This document shows positions 34,930 through 47,500 of a stretch of DNA of 64,000 bases, one piece after another. The position numbers and the translations under genes are program-made. This DNA comes from Mugil cephalus (lineage: Eukaryota > Chordata > Actinopteri > Mugiliformes > Mugilidae): positions 4,966,001-5,030,000 of the forward strand of contig NC_061773.1 in NCBI RefSeq assembly GCF_022458985.1. The letters are read 5' to 3'. How positions within the stretch are numbered: position 1 is the first letter of the stretch; each line of letters starts with the position of its first letter. Under the pieces are notes generated by a model. The model saw nothing but the letters and a program-made list of their open reading frames with translations, was not told where the DNA came from and did no database searches.

Positions 34930-37010
34930 TCATTGAATTTTGGAAGCAGGTGCAAATTACTGAATATATCAAAAGATGCCACTGCTACACCATCAGGGCT
35001 CTCATTATCAGGCAAACCCAGTATTTTATTCTGCATCTCGCCTAGCCAGCTCAGACCTTTGCTTCATCTCTTCCAAAGCCAATTCTTTCTGCTTCATTTT
35101 TTTCAAGTTGTACTTGTAGATACTATTCATGATTTTGTTTGGAATTCTTTTTGATGATCAGAACAGCAGACAAACCTGCAGACACCAAAGTTCCCATAAC
35201 AGGCATAATTATTGGCTGTTCCAACAAACCTGCTTGCAAACTGCAACTTGTAAACAAAAAAAAGGTATGAAATGTAATGTTGAGAGTCAGTATGCAGTAT
35301 ATGGATGAGTGGAGTGTGTTGTGTGAAGTCCTGAACGCAGGAGGAAATAATACTTAGTTGTAGTACAGATGGCAGGTCGAAGCCTGAAGTCTCAGTCTGG
35401 AAGCAGCAAGAGAGCAGACACAGATTAGGCAACCCTTAAATCCTTATTCCCTATACACCCACAGGTGAGGCAAATTGGCCTGACGACCTGTCCCAACCTC
35501 CACATAGGGAATTCACTCAACCAGGGAGAAAGCAGGGGGGCAGGCCGTACAGGGGCAGTACACACCCAAATCCAATGTTGGAATCTAAGATATTCTTTTC
35601 TGAAAATGCCTCAGTCATGTCAGAAACACAATGCACAACTGAGGTAATTTATGATTAGTTGCATTGTATAACTCCCCAACTGTGACTGTACCAGCTGAAG
35701 ACTCTGAGCCCATCACACTGAATATTAAGTCAAAGTCCTCAACCCTTCCTTTTGAAGATTTTTCCTTTGGAAATGATAATTCTTTACCATCCTTGAGAAT
35801 GCTGTTTAGTGTTTTCTTTCCTGGGAATGATCTCTCTTGTGCCCCACCAGGCTGATCTGCCTGAAATAACCATGTTATAATAATTCATCCAACCCAGTTC
35901 AGTGTTTCTTATTGTTTGTGCAGCATTCTTGAGTCCCAAACCCAATCGTGGGTGAGGATTATTTGATGACCTTTCTATGAATAGAAGTTACTCAAGAAGT
36001 CTGTAAGATATTCTCATCTGTAAGTTCCTCAGTCATGTCAGAAACAGAATTCACTTTGCAAATAATTTGCAGATGGTTGTTGCATTGTGGTTTGATGCTG
36101 TTTCTTCATTTAGGACTTCTTTAGGTGACTCTAAATTGAAGCATCTGATTCACTGTTTGTGAGCACAGGGTTGCAACTTTCTACATTTGTTGCAGGCTCA
36201 GGAATCTCCATTTCTGTCTGTTTCTGGATTAATCTGAAATCTCTGATACTGGAGGCAGGATTGGAATCCATGTGAACTTCAATATCATCTGATACCTGTT
36301 CAGCATGGAGTGGTTGATAAATCAGTGTGTCACAGACAAGATCTTAGGAAATGTTTCCATCATCGTCAAGGAAAATGACTTCACCATCATAGGAAAAATT
36401 CTGGGCTACAAATGGGTCATATGTTGGAGAAATTTGGGTATAATTAGAACTTGCATTCATGACAGGGCTGTAGCTAGATATAGGCCCATCTGAGTACAAA
36501 GATGACAGAGAGCTCCAACAGCACTGCAGCAACATAATATGGGAGGAAGTTTTGGGAGAAACATCTGTCGAGGTGGGCACCTCTGCTGTCTAAGGTATCT
36601 GTGGTGATTTAGCTTGTGCAGACGAGTCACTTAAATCTGAATCATCACTTTGTCTTTGTTTTGAACAAATGTACAACCAAAGTAATTTATTATGAGTTGC
36701 ACTGTACAGCTCCCCAACTGTGATTGTACCAGCTAAAGACTCTGAGCCCATCACACAGAATGTGAAGTCAAAGACTTCAACTCTTCCTTTTCAAGAATAA
36801 TCTTTCCCATCCCTGAGAATTTTGTTCAGTGTCTTCTTTCCTGGCAGTGATCTACCCCTACCAGTTGGTCATCTGACCTGCCTGAAATAACCATGTTGAT
36901 AATTCATCCAACCCAGTTCAATCTCTCTTGTTGTTTGTGCAGCATTCTTGAGTCCTAAACCCAGTCCTGGGTGAGTATTATTTGATGAGCTTGCTGTTGC
37001 TTGGCAAGAG
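34930..37010 (-). pseudogene. HECT-like (G2E3-type) N-terminal region, duplicated and decayed
   Basis: The minus strand gives IELGWMNYQHGYFRQVR, GKKTLNKILRDGKD, VEVFDFTFCVMGSE and TITVGELYSATHNKLLWLYIC at 36,920-36,650. A second diverged copy lies about 1.03 kb away at about 35,880-35,640 (GKKTLNSILKDGKEL, TVTVGELYNAT). An acidic, Ser/Asp-rich segment lies between. The pattern recalls the N-terminal part of fish G2E3/HECT-like proteins whose C-terminal part is seen at 13,040. Many stops are present. The family call is from memory. Confidence 0.4.
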
Positions 37011-37948
37011 CTTGAAAATTAAATTTTTGGCAAAACACTGTCTCCAAAATGAAAAACATAGTTTGTCAGGATTTCGTAATTCATCATCCTAACAACGTCA
37101 TGGTTCACCTGACACTGTAAAAAATACAAAACCCTCATTAGTCTCAGAATTACTACGAGATTTCAAAAACAGATGATTTTCAACCTAAAGTGGGAACGTT
37201 ATTGTTAAAATTGCTAAGACAGTGGATGGACAACAACCGTATTGTCTGAACCAAATGCTCAGTTCCTTGAACGCATTTATCAAATTGGCTGACCTTTTGG
37301 CAAAACTTTGCAGACACAAAACTTGCAGACCTATTCTCACCCTCAAAAACACATTTTACACTGATTCACATGTCTTGCATAATGGTAAGCACAGGCAGTA
37401 AAAGTGAAACTCAATAAAGCACAACTTGAATACAACAACTCGTGCGAAAACCAATGTAAGCCAGTTCAAGGAGCCTGTTTGTTGAAGTTTCACTATGTAC
37501 GGAAACAATTGGTTTTCTGTTCTCATAGCAGTTCATCATTTGGGGCCATTTTCTTGATGTATTCTTGGATTTTCGATGTTTCATCCTGGACCATTGCCTT
37601 GATGCTCACTATGTTAATGTTTTTTTAGGTGAATATTACCGGAATGTGTAATATCTCATGTTCTTAAAAGCTTATCAATTAGTTTACTGTAAAGAAGATA
37701 TTAGGGACCTCAAACTATTGGTGAATTTTTATCCCGTGTCTTTAACCACGCATGAAATCATACTATCACATCCACAGTAATAAATGGTATTCCTCAGAGA
37801 GAACCCAGGCATAAATGTGTCCCGCACCCAGTTTTTTAAGTTGAAGCCCTTCTGGAGAGTGAGACCAAAGGTTTCAGACAGAGAAACATGTGCCTGTAAA
37901 ATTCATGAGAATTTTTCAAGCACCAGCTTGAGATAATAAATACATATT
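37011..37948. other. Intergenic DNA, no gene seen
   Basis: No recognisable domain, element end or RNA gene. Confidence 0.4.
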
Positions 37949-38641
37949 CATTAATACACAGAATGAGATGTTACAATCCCATGTGCCATGATCTAAGGCA
38001 AAACTCCTTTAGAAGCCTGGTCCAACTGGACAACCAAGCAGCAGACCAGTGGTCAGCTACTAATTAACCGAGCCAGCAGCAGTAGGTAATAGAGATGATG
38101 GGAATGTGACCACACTCGACCAGACATCTCTTCCTTCTGCCTATGCAGAAACGAGATACAATTAGCCTAGCCACAGAAATAAAACACTAGAAAAAACCCG
38201 CTAATTAGCCTAGCAGCCAGAAGTAAGTAAGAAATGATGGGACATGCAACTATGCTTCAAACAACATTCGTCCTCTCTGCCAAGATCAGAAGTTACAGAC
38301 AAGAAAACACCAGCAAAGGAGCCTAACTAGCAACAGTAGGCAGTGTGCAGTGTGCCGCACATCATTGGGGTTTTCAAGTAGGCACCTCCCTTCACCGATG
38401 TTTCGTTAGGTTAGGCCCACGACACCTCAAGAAGGCTTAACAGTGAGCTCCAGCGTCCCGGAGTCACCCCCCTCAATGCAGCCACCACGCCACCGTGTGC
38501 CTTTCAACCGACAGATTAGATTAATCTAACTACAACTGCTACCTATTGTCAGTACATAGCTAGCCTTACCTTTATCATGCTCCCCAGCTAGCGTGTTTCC
38601 TCCGTAGCCACAACCACTCCCTCGCTCCGCTGCCAGGGACC
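37949..38641 (+). repeat. ~675-bp dispersed repeat, copy 2
   Basis: Direct-orientation partner of 11,567-12,241, differing by scattered substitutions and small indels. Confidence 0.7.
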
Positions 38642-38734
38642 TCCACCTACCCCCCATTTCGAGGCCCTAATCATCAATATCTATTACTATTCTGGTGGCT
38701 TCACCCGTCTGTGATATATAAAAAAAAAAATTAT

Positions 38735-38911
38735 TGCATGTATGGCAGATGTGAAGCCTGCAAGGAACTCACATTCCCTGTGGCCGTGGATCCTGCAACA
38801 AAAAACAACATTGTGTCTTGTAGTGAGTGGGTGACAAGGTTAAGGACCAAAAAACTGCACTGCAACCGAGTTCGACAAGAAAACCACAACTCTGGAGATG
38901 AAAGTTGCTAA
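38735..38911 (+). pseudogene. Short cysteine-containing coding remnant
   Basis: CMYGRCEACKELTFPVAVD is followed by SCSEWVTRLRTK. The CxxxxCxxC and WVT arrangement recalls a domain seen in transposon-associated fish proteins, but the fragment is too short to name. It ends at a stop and has no start or neighbours. Confidence 0.25.
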
Positions 38912-38919
38912 CATTCAGA

Positions 38920-40480
38920 AACTTGTAGAGCTAACCAGGACAGACCTGCCATGTGTCCGTCTACTCATTTACTGTATTGTTAGATGAATCAATTACTCAA
39001 GGTAATTTTTAATCCCTTCATGAAATGTGTCAGACTCTTATACTATAGATGTGTTTTTTTCAATTTAATGTTTTGACACAAAAACATAACAAAAATGAAT
39101 GTAAAAAAACTGTTTTTAATGTTATGGTGATGAAATAATCGTTAATATTAAAATAATATTCTTTGTTAATAATGCTTATTTTTCTTTCTTTGTGCACACT
39201 GAAGTCTTGTGGTTTCATATTTCTCCATTAAAAATGTGTTACGGTAATGAATTTATTTCCTCAATGTGAAAATAAAAATGTCCTAAAAAAAGGGTTATAA
39301 TTTCACATTAAAAGTTTAAATTAGATCCTGCTTATAAGAATTACAAAAACTTATCCTAAGATTAGATACATGTTTGTCATTGGGTCAGATTATTAACTAT
39401 GTTTGTAGAGTAATGTTTGATTTTACATTTGAATATACGGCCCACACTGAGGTTACGAAATTATAAAATCTTTGAAGGACCAATATCAAGTGGATTCATA
39501 AGATTGTAAAGTGAAACGCCTTAAATATTTTGATCATTACACTGTCTGGAACATGTACATATAGAGTTGTATTGAAAGATATCTATGAAAATTGAATTAG
39601 AACTTGCTTCACAATTTTATGTCAACTAAGATTACATAGTGGATTGAGTGTGATTAAGTTACAGCCAGTAACAGCTTGATAGCTTTAGAGTTTGAGAGAA
39701 ATTTGAGGATGTTTTGCTATCGTAACTTTAAATTCATCTTCTATACATACTAGCCCTCACCCTTATTTTAGGGTACAAATATGTGTTTTGTTTTAGAAAC
39801 TAGGAAGTTTTCTTTTCTTCTTTTCTGTTACTGTGCAAGTACTCCCTGCTTGCATGCACATGCCCGGTGTAACCATGGCAGACACGTGACTACAAACAAC
39901 CAATGGGAGTGTGTTTCTGATGTGCTGTTATTAATCGGTTTTAATGACATTATTTTATGGGAAGAGATTGTATAATAATTTATATTTGATGTAATACAAC
40001 AGTATATGATACAAAATAATGTGATTAATTTTTCAAAACATGTCAAAAAACTGTTGCAAAACTAGATATTTGGTTAGATTGCAAGAATTTACTGTTAATT
40101 TTGGAAAACATTAGATTAGATGTAATATAACAGTATACAACAATAATTTGATCTTTTCAACACATGAGAACATGAGAAAAATGAGACCAAGCTGAACAAG
40201 AACAGCTACAATTTCCCATTCTCCGTATTTTTAATTCAACTGTAGCAGGTAGCCATTATTACAGCAATATTCAAAAATCTATTCAACTAAAATGACTGGT
40301 TCTGAAACAAAACCAAAACAAAATTCAACTGAACTGGTAATGAAAGAAAAAATGTTTAAAAAAAAAGAAAAAGAAAAGAAAAATAGTTGAGTTACCAATT
40401 TACATACATCCAAGTCACCATACATCCACAACACTGATTAGAAACTTGCTGAAATGTCACTGGAAATGAATCCATACTCT
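38920..40480. other. A/T-rich intergenic DNA, no gene seen
   Basis: Long A/T-rich stretch without a recognisable coding domain, repeat partner or RNA gene in this window. Confidence 0.5.
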
Positions 40481-40484
40481 ATAA

Positions 40485-41107
40485 TAGGAGTCGGCAACCC
40501 TCAACACTCAAAGAGCCATTTGGAAAGAAAACACAGAGAGCCACAAAACCCCTTTGACATCTAAAATGAAGATAACACTGCATATATCGTTTTCACCTCT
40601 ATGCTAGGCCCATAGTGTGTTGCATTTATGACATGAAATAACTGCTACAGAGAAAACGAAATTGCATTATGCATACATAACGGGAATTTATCCATTCGTG
40701 GCTTACCTGGCATCGAAAAGTTCAATAAATAGTGGGCTGGACCTGCCGGCGGGTGTCGTACGTCGGCAGTTGTGGCGTATATTTTGTGCAACAAAAAATT
40801 AAATACATTTTATTTTAATGTTAAAAGATCACCATCAATTCAAATTTAGAATTATATTTAAAAAACGAATGCACTAAAATAAAAATACATTTGAATTAAA
40901 TACTCGACAGAAACTAGTAAATGAGCTGCAAAGCACTGTGGGAGTTCACTGTTTTTTGGTTGACGTTACAACCATGAGTGTGGTGTGGCATTCAGTGTCA
41001 TTCAGTTGTTGTGTAACTCTCGCTCGTTCACTGATGAGTGATTAGTTGTCGCTATTCTGAGGTAGTTAGTTAGCGTGAAAAAGTGAACGGCTTTTTGCTG
41101 ACCCCTG
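40485..41107. mobile_element. hAT-type MITE with GGGGTCGGCAA-like ends
   Basis: The left end TAGGAGTCGGCAACC and right end (complement) CAGGGGTCAGCAA are imperfect inverted repeats of a known hAT terminal type. Flanks CTCTATAA and CTCTATAC match at 7 of 8 positions, as expected for an aged 8-bp target duplication. The element is 623 bp with no transposase. Confidence 0.75.
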
Positions 41108-41189
41108 CTCTATACAGTTGACGAGGTGTGGTGTCAATACTTGAACTACTTGTTGATCGTAGTGAAGTTGCAGTTTCTGAGCTGTAACC

Positions 41190-42850
41190 ACCTGAAGAGA
41201 AGACAGAAAACATTAGCGGTTATTAAATAATAACAGCTAATAACAGTTTAAGAGGCAGGACCAGGATAAAGGTGCAAGAAGATACAGCCTTTTCCAACAC
41301 CACAGCAGTCACACGAGTCCCACTATAGATGACACCGTTGCTTTGGGACAGACAAGCTTGCAAGATCTCAACATAACACACTACAAAGAAAATACACACC
41401 AGGCTGACTATCATGGGAACTAAATGAACAACATATTGTTGTTGGGGGAACTATTGCTATTGCTGGATACAAAAGTCATTTTTTTCTGTACATTGTGATA
41501 AAGTATCCTGTGTTCATCCCATAATCCCATCCCATCATTAGTTGTGTGTCATTTGCTACCGAATCAGAATCTAGAGAAGATTGACCCAACTGATGATACT
41601 GATTTATAAGCACACTGTCAATTCACTGCTGCTGATTGTACTATATTACACTAAGTTACAGGTAGATTATGTTAGTTTTCAGCCCATCTAACCCAAAAGA
41701 GTAACTGTGTGCAACAGATACATGTACTCACCAGAGAGGGGCATCTGGTCAGACTGTGTTACTGGACTTGTACTGGTACTGGCTCTGCTCAACTGTTGGT
41801 TGCTCTGGCTGCTTGGAGGACTGTCCAAGACATGTTGTTGGCCTTATTAAAGGACAGATAGTAGTAATATTTAAACACAGACATCACATAGCTCAATGTG
41901 GGTATATTATTACGTTACATTATTCTATCCTCAGTAGCCATTGATATATTTTAAACTGTTCCTTTCTCAATATAATGCAGTACACCACCACTAAGACCCA
42001 CTATGAAATCAATGATGAACAAGGTGTAGTGTATAGTCATCACCTTTTTCAAAACATCAACAAAAATGTAGAGAAGATTCTTTGAAGTATAATTCATAGT
42101 AGAACTGCTGTATTGGACTGCATTGATTAGTACAGGTGGACCTAATAAGTAGATTTTAACTATGCACATTTTTTTAATGTGAAAGTTTATTCTGTACAAA
42201 CTGAAACACATACTTGTCTTTTTGAGCAGTGACAGACGTTTCCTGGCTTCAACTGGTCTGAGGACAGAAAGGAGGTCACTCTCCTGCAGATAGCTCAGGT
42301 CCTCAACTCCTAAACATTGCAGATGCTCCAGCAAAGGCTCAGGGTCTCTCAGTTTAGGCACTGATTTGATGAAAGACAGAAGCGGACTCTCTGCATCCAT
42401 GACTAGGAGGACTAGAAGGGATGAAAAATACCGTTACTGTCAGATTTTAATCTTTCAAACTCCAGATGACTCTGAGTCAACAATGCTATGCTTAAGTGAA
42501 ATTACTCTTGTCCCACAAAGCTTGTACACATGCAAATGGTAATAATCTAGTTTCTGCTCAGGCTTCCAACATTTAATGCTTGTTTCACATCATACAATGC
42601 AAATGCTGGCACATAGGACACATCATGAGGTGTAACAATAAAGTATACATGCTGGTCCTGCATCACAAGCATGAGCTCAATCTGTCTGGATTTAAGTACC
42701 TCACCTTGGTTTAAACACAGAAAGACCCTTCTCGTACTGAGTGCCTTTCCACTGCATCTCGGTAGCTGCTCAACATTGGGTTCTTTGACTAAGGTTTCTC
42801 CTACAGCGGAGCGCACTGCTTCACTGTACAGTTCAGCATGGAAAGGAGTT
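41190..42850 (-). pseudogene. Candidate SAM-domain gene or remnant
   Basis: On the minus strand an exon from ATG at 42,400 to a GTATGT donor at 42,213 encodes SPLLSFIKSVPKLRDPEPLL, then HLQCLGVEDLSYLQESDLL and SVLRPVEARKRL, which looks like a sterile alpha motif domain. A Ser/Thr/Gln-rich candidate exon (41,732-41,820, QQLSRASTSTSPVTQSDQM) follows, but its open frame does not join in phase. Upstream, 42,547-42,850 encodes ELYSEAVRSAVGETLVKEP and RRVFLCLNQGEVLKSRQIEL, with one stop before it and a stop at its end. Related fish proteins with SAM plus such a domain exist (memory). Whether this is one broken gene or pieces is unresolved. Confidence 0.4.
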
Positions 42851-44239
42851 CTTAACCACCAGTTTATGCCATGAAATCAACTCTCACCACTTATCTACAG
42901 AGAGAAAGAAAAAAAATGATGAATCATGAAATTTGCCGAAATCAAAATAAATGCTATTGGTTGTGAAAAAGTCGACCTAAACTGTGTTAGCAGATCTCCC
43001 CTCAATAAACTAGAAGATGATTGTTAGCTTATCCTTTCCATATTTTTCAGTATTGTTTTGAATTTCATGTTTAGTGTTGCACCAAAATTAAAATTTGAAA
43101 AACCTTGAAAAAGGCAGAGTAGGTCGCTCCTCCTATATTTGTGAGAGGCAAGAGGAAAATGAAAATATTAGTTTTAAGAAAGAGTAACTGGTTGAAATAA
43201 ACCATTACCAAATGTCAGAATCATTTATAAAACATTTGTTCTCTCTTCTTTGGAAGAAAATCCACTTAAAATGGCTTATTAGCGACACCTGCAAGTGGAG
43301 GAGTAGGAGCAGTCTGCGTGGAAAGAAGACTTTGACATTTTGACAGGTTCCATAAAATCCAGCTTCCTATCCTAGCCAGAAATCATGCCATTTCAAGACA
43401 CGCAGTAAAAGTTATGGCCAAAAAATTAGTGAAAATGTAGAAGAGGGTTAATAATCGATTATTGTTCATTGTTGCAGCTCTAAACAAAGGTTGTTCCTCT
43501 TTCTCTCCACCTGTGTCAGTTCACAAAAGTAAACGTAATGACTCAGTGTTAAGTGCTAAGCTAACGTTAGCGTAAATAAAATAAAAAGTGGTTGGTCTGG
43601 CTGACTGCTAACACTCATAGATATATATCTATGACTAACACTGGCAGACGCCACGTGAAGACGCCGCCACCGCTGGGCATACTTTTGTCATCGTAGTTCA
43701 TTTCAATTGACGACATGCTAGCGGATTGGTTTTGTCGACTGAGTAAAGTCAGAGGCATGGTGGTAAATAAAGCTAATACTACTAAGCTTCAGTTTGATAC
43801 TTGCCTTCTGCCCTCGTCCTTTCTCCAGCCTCGACATTAGCTGCTGTTTGCTCCAAGTTTCTGTGACCAAACGGGAACAGCTGCGTGGTGGTTGTTGACC
43901 TTGTTAAGCGTAACGTCAAAGACGGATGTTCAGTGTCCCAACAGCCAATGGCATGTCTTCTTCTTCTTCTTCTTCTTCTTCTCCAACCGTTTCTGTCGAC
44001 CAATCCAAACGGGACCCGAGCTTTTCAAAGCACGCACTCCAATGACATGTCATCTTCACGTTTTTGTCTTTTGTGTTTGTGCAGGGAGACGTTGCAGCAG
44101 TAAAATGTCTCCTGACTACACGTGTTTTGTTCAGACATGCTGTGAAATAATTCAAGACATTGTGATATACATTGGATTGTATATATATACACACACACAA
44201 TAGCCTACAGTGTTAAATAGTTATTTTACTAGTAATTTC
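42851..44239. other. Intergenic DNA with a TTC triplet run
   Basis: No gene recognised. A run of about nine TTC triplets occurs at 43,957-43,983. GC content is higher from 43,640 to 44,110, which could mark an old promoter for the minus-strand SAM-like exons; that is speculative. Confidence 0.4.
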
Positions 44240-44574
44240 TCAGTAATTATAAATGATTTTTTTAAGTTTTAAGTTTTGTTGAATTTTACAGTTTATTCCA
44301 TTAAATAACAGACAAATGTTTGTAAAATTACGATACATTTGTGAACATATTTCAACAATAAATATCTGTATTTCTAATGTTTTTTTTGTAAAAGAACAGA
44401 AATATCCGTATTTTCACAGTTATAGTGATTTCGTGTTATTTTACAATTGACATGTAAAATTGCAGTCGTTTTCGTTGATTGTCCAGATTGTTTCTGTTCT
44501 CTTTTTTAAATACAGAAATAATCTGTAAAAATAAACAGTAAAATTTCGTTATATTATTTTTTTTTTTACAGTGT
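44240..44574 (-). repeat. Possible CACTA-type MITE end
   Basis: On the minus strand the sequence begins CACTGTAAAAA and continues with repeated TTACTGTTTATTTTTACAG-like words, typical of non-autonomous EnSpm/CACTA elements in fish. The other terminal repeat was not located, so the call is tentative. Confidence 0.35.
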
Positions 44575-47500
44575 ACAGTCCTTGTCCCAGTTTATATGCA
44601 GCGCAAGAAAATCGAAACAAACAGTTAAGTCCAGGAAATGGGTGTGATCAACCGTTAATGTTGCAATTTGTCCTGACCAGGAATGCCATTGGAAGAGTGA
44701 GTGTCCAGTCCTCAAAGCAAAAACTAAATTCTTCAATGCGAATGTAAGACCAGCTGCTTTGACAACTCATCCCAGTTGCAACTGACATGCAGTATTTTGA
44801 ACCCATGCAGCAGAAGAGTATAGAGTATTTTGGACTATTCATTTTGAGGGTTTTGTGTCTTTACAATTCAATTAAATTCAATTAAATTTTATTTATAAAG
44901 CACATTTCATGTACAAGGCAGACTCAATGTGCTTTACAAGAGGTATACATAGTTACAATACAAACATTTACATAAAAATCTGTTTGGAATGTAAACAATC
45001 ATATGTATGCCATTTTCACCACATACACACTTAAATCCACACAACTAAACATGCACACACGCACACACACAGATCAGCAGAATGCTGTTGAAAAAAGATA
45101 GGTTTTTAATCTGTTTTTAAAGATGGCTACTGATGGGGCATGTCTAACTGTGTCAGGCAAGGTGTTCCATTTTTGTGGGGCATATACACTAAAAGCTGCC
45201 TCCCTTCTTTGGATCTGGTGTGAGGGATGAGTAAATTGCCACTGCCTGTTGACCGAACTGTTTTTGCTGGGGTGTAAGTGATGAGCATATCTGTGATGTA
45301 CTGAGGTGCAAGACCATGTAGTGCTTTATAAACCAGGAGCAGTATTTTGAAATTGGTCTTGTTCTAACAGGTAACCAGTGCAAAGATTTAAGAGCAGGTG
45401 TGATGTGTTGATATTTTTTGGTGCCAGTCAGAATACGTGCAGCTGCATTTTGAATTAGTTGTAACCTCTAAATACTTGAATTCCGGAGTCCAGTGAATAA
45501 ACCATTACAGTAATCTAATCTACTTGTTATAAATGCGTGGATCAATTTTTCCGAGTCTGATTTTGACAGAAAGCTCCTCAATTTGGAGATATTTTTGAGA
45601 TGATAAAAAGATGATCTTGTAATGTGATTGATATGATTTCTGAAATTTAGATTGCTGTCGATAATTACGCCCAGATTCCTTGCTTCAGTTTTGCTATGAA
45701 GAGAGAGAGAGTTGAGATGTTCTACGAATTTTAGTCTCTGAGCCTGTGCACCAAAGATGATTATTTCTGTTTTGTCTTTGTTTAGTTGTAAAAAGTTTTC
45801 TGACATCCATTGATTAATATCTTTGATACACTGAGTAAGGGATATTATGGGTGATAGGTCATCTGGGTGCAGTGAAATGTAAAGTTGCGAATCATCTGCA
45901 TAATTATGGTAACTAAGATTATGTTTGCGTATGACATGAGAGAGTGGAAGCATGTAAAGATTGAATAGCAGTGGTCCAAGAATTGACCCTTAAGGTACCC
46001 TACATGTAATGTTCATTTTGTTTGAATTGAATTCACCAATGGAGACATAAAATTGCCAATCATAAAGGTAGGTTCTGAACCAATTTAGAACTGGGCCAGA
46101 CAAGCCAACCGACCTTTCAAGCATTTCCAATAACATTTTTTGGTCAATGGTGTCAAATGCAGAGCTAAGATCAAGTAGAACAAGAATCGAGATTTTTTTG
46201 GAGTCTGTGTTTATACGTAGATCATTTAAAATTTTAATAAGTGCCGTTTCTGTGCTATGGCGGGGACGAAAACCAGACTGATAAGTGTCTAAAAGGCTAT
46301 TTGATGCCAGATAATTCTTGAGCTGAATGTAAACTGTTTTTTCAAGTATTTTGCTAAGGAATGGTAAGTTGGAGATGGGCCTATAATTTACAACGACACT
46401 TTGATCCAGATTGTTCTTCTTCTGAAGTGGTTTGATGGCAGCTGTTTTTAGTGACGTGGGAAATATACCTGACTGAAGAGACCAGTTAATGATATGTAGA
46501 ACCTCTGGTGCTAGGGAGTTAAAGACAGTTTTGAAAAATGGCGTTGGGAGAGGATCCAGGCAGCAGGTCGAGGACCTGAGCTGACCAACAATATTGTCAA
46601 GTTCTGTCAGATCTAGACAGTTAAAGTGAGACATGACACAGGTGGAGTTCCTGAAGAAAGGAATGTTGAGTTCAGTGCTAGATTTAAGGGCACTAATGTT
46701 TTGTCTAATAGAAATGATTTTGTTATTAAAGAAAGAAGCAAACTGATCACATTTTTCTGAGGAAATCATTTCAGAGGGAATGGTGGATGGTGGGTTAACA
46801 AGTCTATCAACAGTGGAGAAAAGCACTTTACTATTATTTATATTTTAATTGATAATTTTAGAAAAGAATGACTGTCTAGCCTGTTTGATCGCTTTGTTAT
46901 AGTCATTCAGTTTATTCTTATAAATGTCATTGTGAACCAGAAGTCTTGTTTTTCTCCACTGTTGCTCTGCCTGACGACACTTTCTCTTTAAGCATCTGAT
47001 GTCCACTCCATTTCTCCAGAGAGCCTTTTGTTTTTTTACATATTTAGTTTTGAGTGGTGCAATTTTGTCAAAGACACTTTGTATTTTTGAGTTGAAGTTG
47101 TCCACAAGGTCCCCAGTTGAAGATATTGTGGATAGCGACATCTCTTTTACATTCTTCTGAAAGCTTTTGATAGTATTGTCATTAATTATGCGTCTTTTGA
47201 GTAATCGAGAGCTGTTACGTTGTACAGGGAAAGCAGAAACATCAATATAAATGCAACAGTGATCAGAAAAAGCTACATCCACAACAAGAGGCATTGTAAT
47301 GTTAAGTCCTTTTGAGATGACAAGGTCAAGAGTATGTCCTTTATTATGGGTGGGTCCACGGACATGTTGAGAGAGGTCAAATGCCTCCAGCAGACTATTA
47401 AAGCTTATGGCATCTGGATCAGTTTAAATGTCAATGTGAATGTTAAAGTCACCAGATATAATAAGACAGTCATAATCAGTGGAAACTTTAGATAATAGCT

